Assembly: GCA_003694495.1 (NCBI GenBank) | Contig: RFJO01000096.1 | Location: 1-5,635, forward strand | Length of the DNA stretch: 5,635 nt | Direction of reading: 5' to 3' | DNA from: Candidatus Woesearchaeota archaeon | GTDB lineage: Archaea > Nanobdellota > Nanobdellia > SCGC-AAA011-G17 > GW2011-AR17 | In this document: positions 5,485 to 5,635 of the stretch, piece by piece | Layout: each line of letters opens with the position of its first letter | How positions within the stretch are numbered: position 1 is the stretch's first letter | Notes under the pieces: model-generated | Told to the model about the DNA's origin: nothing | Database searches by the model: none | What the model saw: only the letters and a program-made list of their open reading frames with translations | Translations under genes and position numbers: made by a program

Positions 5485-5540
5485 CATGAGTTGTTTTGTA
5501 TATGCTTGTATTATGTCGGTTTCAATTTATCACCTCTACT

Positions 5541-5567
5541 AATATATATAACGCGCACCTTTATAAA
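5541..5567 (+). promoter_or_regulatory. Tandem TATA-like boxes, possible promoter of a gene beyond the right edge
   Basis: AATATATATAAC (5541-5552) and TTTATAAA (5560-5567) flank a GC-rich CGCGCACC. The first box is 33 bases before an ATG at 5576, but that frame stops after ten codons (MAVIEIKYRS), so it does not define a gene. The second box would start transcription near 5590 and could serve a gene whose start lies outside the window. Both boxes are nearly palindromic, so a minus-strand promoter is equally possible. The remaining bases to 5635 show no coding signal. Confidence 0.35.
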
Positions 5568-5635
5568 TGAATTGTATGGCTGTTATAGAAATAAAGTATA
5601 GATCTTAAATCCATAAAAAAGGGAAAAGGATATAA

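Noticed and set aside
5394..5489. Small protein with an in-frame TAG read through as pyrrolysine
   Set aside because: Only 18 codons precede the TAG, no TATA box sits at the required distance, and none of the visible genes uses readthrough. It is kept only as a note under the direct repeat.
5577..5635. Minus-strand open frame entering from the right edge and ending near 5562
   Set aside because: It is about 24 codons of low-information sequence overlapping TATA-like boxes, with no recognisable product.
1..5635. CRISPR array, insertion sequence, toxin-antitoxin pair or phage genes
   Set aside because: No regularly spaced repeats, transposase motifs, short gene pairs or phage structural motifs were found on either strand.

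Overview
The window looks archaeal, most likely from a small-genome, AT-rich lineage of the DPANN type (for example a Woesearchaeota or Pacearchaeota relative). The lineage is an inference. The archaeal assignment rests on an archaeal-type Trm5 with a D1 domain, a HerA-like DUF87 ATPase, and TATA boxes (TTTATAAA, TTTATATA and similar) placed 29-34 bases before the start codons. That spacing fits leaderless or nearly leaderless mRNAs.

Layout from left to right. Positions 1-128 hold a possible tail of a + strand gene and T-tracts that probably end the next gene. Positions 129-971 (-) encode HtpX, a membrane zinc protease. A 90-base divergent promoter region (972-1061) holds one TATA box for each direction, and a perfect 7+7 palindrome lies where the + transcript should begin. 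Positions 1062-2480 (+) encode a PHP-domain metal phosphoesterase with a C-terminal membrane hairpin. A 32-base gap with its own TATA box leads to a HerA/DUF87-family ATPase (2513-3847, +). Its stop codon overlaps the start of an RlmE/FtsJ-type rRNA 2'-O-methyltransferase (3847-4404, +) in a TAATG junction. That gene runs tail-to-tail into a tRNA m1G37 methyltransferase, Trm5 (4376-5359, -), with 29 bases of coding overlap. The last 276 bases (5360-5635) contain no convincing gene. They hold the trm5 promoter, a 94-base hairpin-forming inverted repeat, a 12-base direct repeat, and TATA boxes that may serve a gene beyond the right edge.

Functionally, the right half is translation-related: RlmE modifies the ribosomal A-loop, and Trm5 methylates G37 of tRNA to hold the reading frame. 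HtpX does membrane protein quality control. The PHP protein and the HerA-like ATPase are the least understood pair. They lie next to each other on one strand, one is a membrane-anchored phosphoesterase or nuclease candidate and the other a ring-type NTPase candidate. This is the part that could hide an undescribed two-component system, although each gene also looks like an ordinary member of a widespread family.
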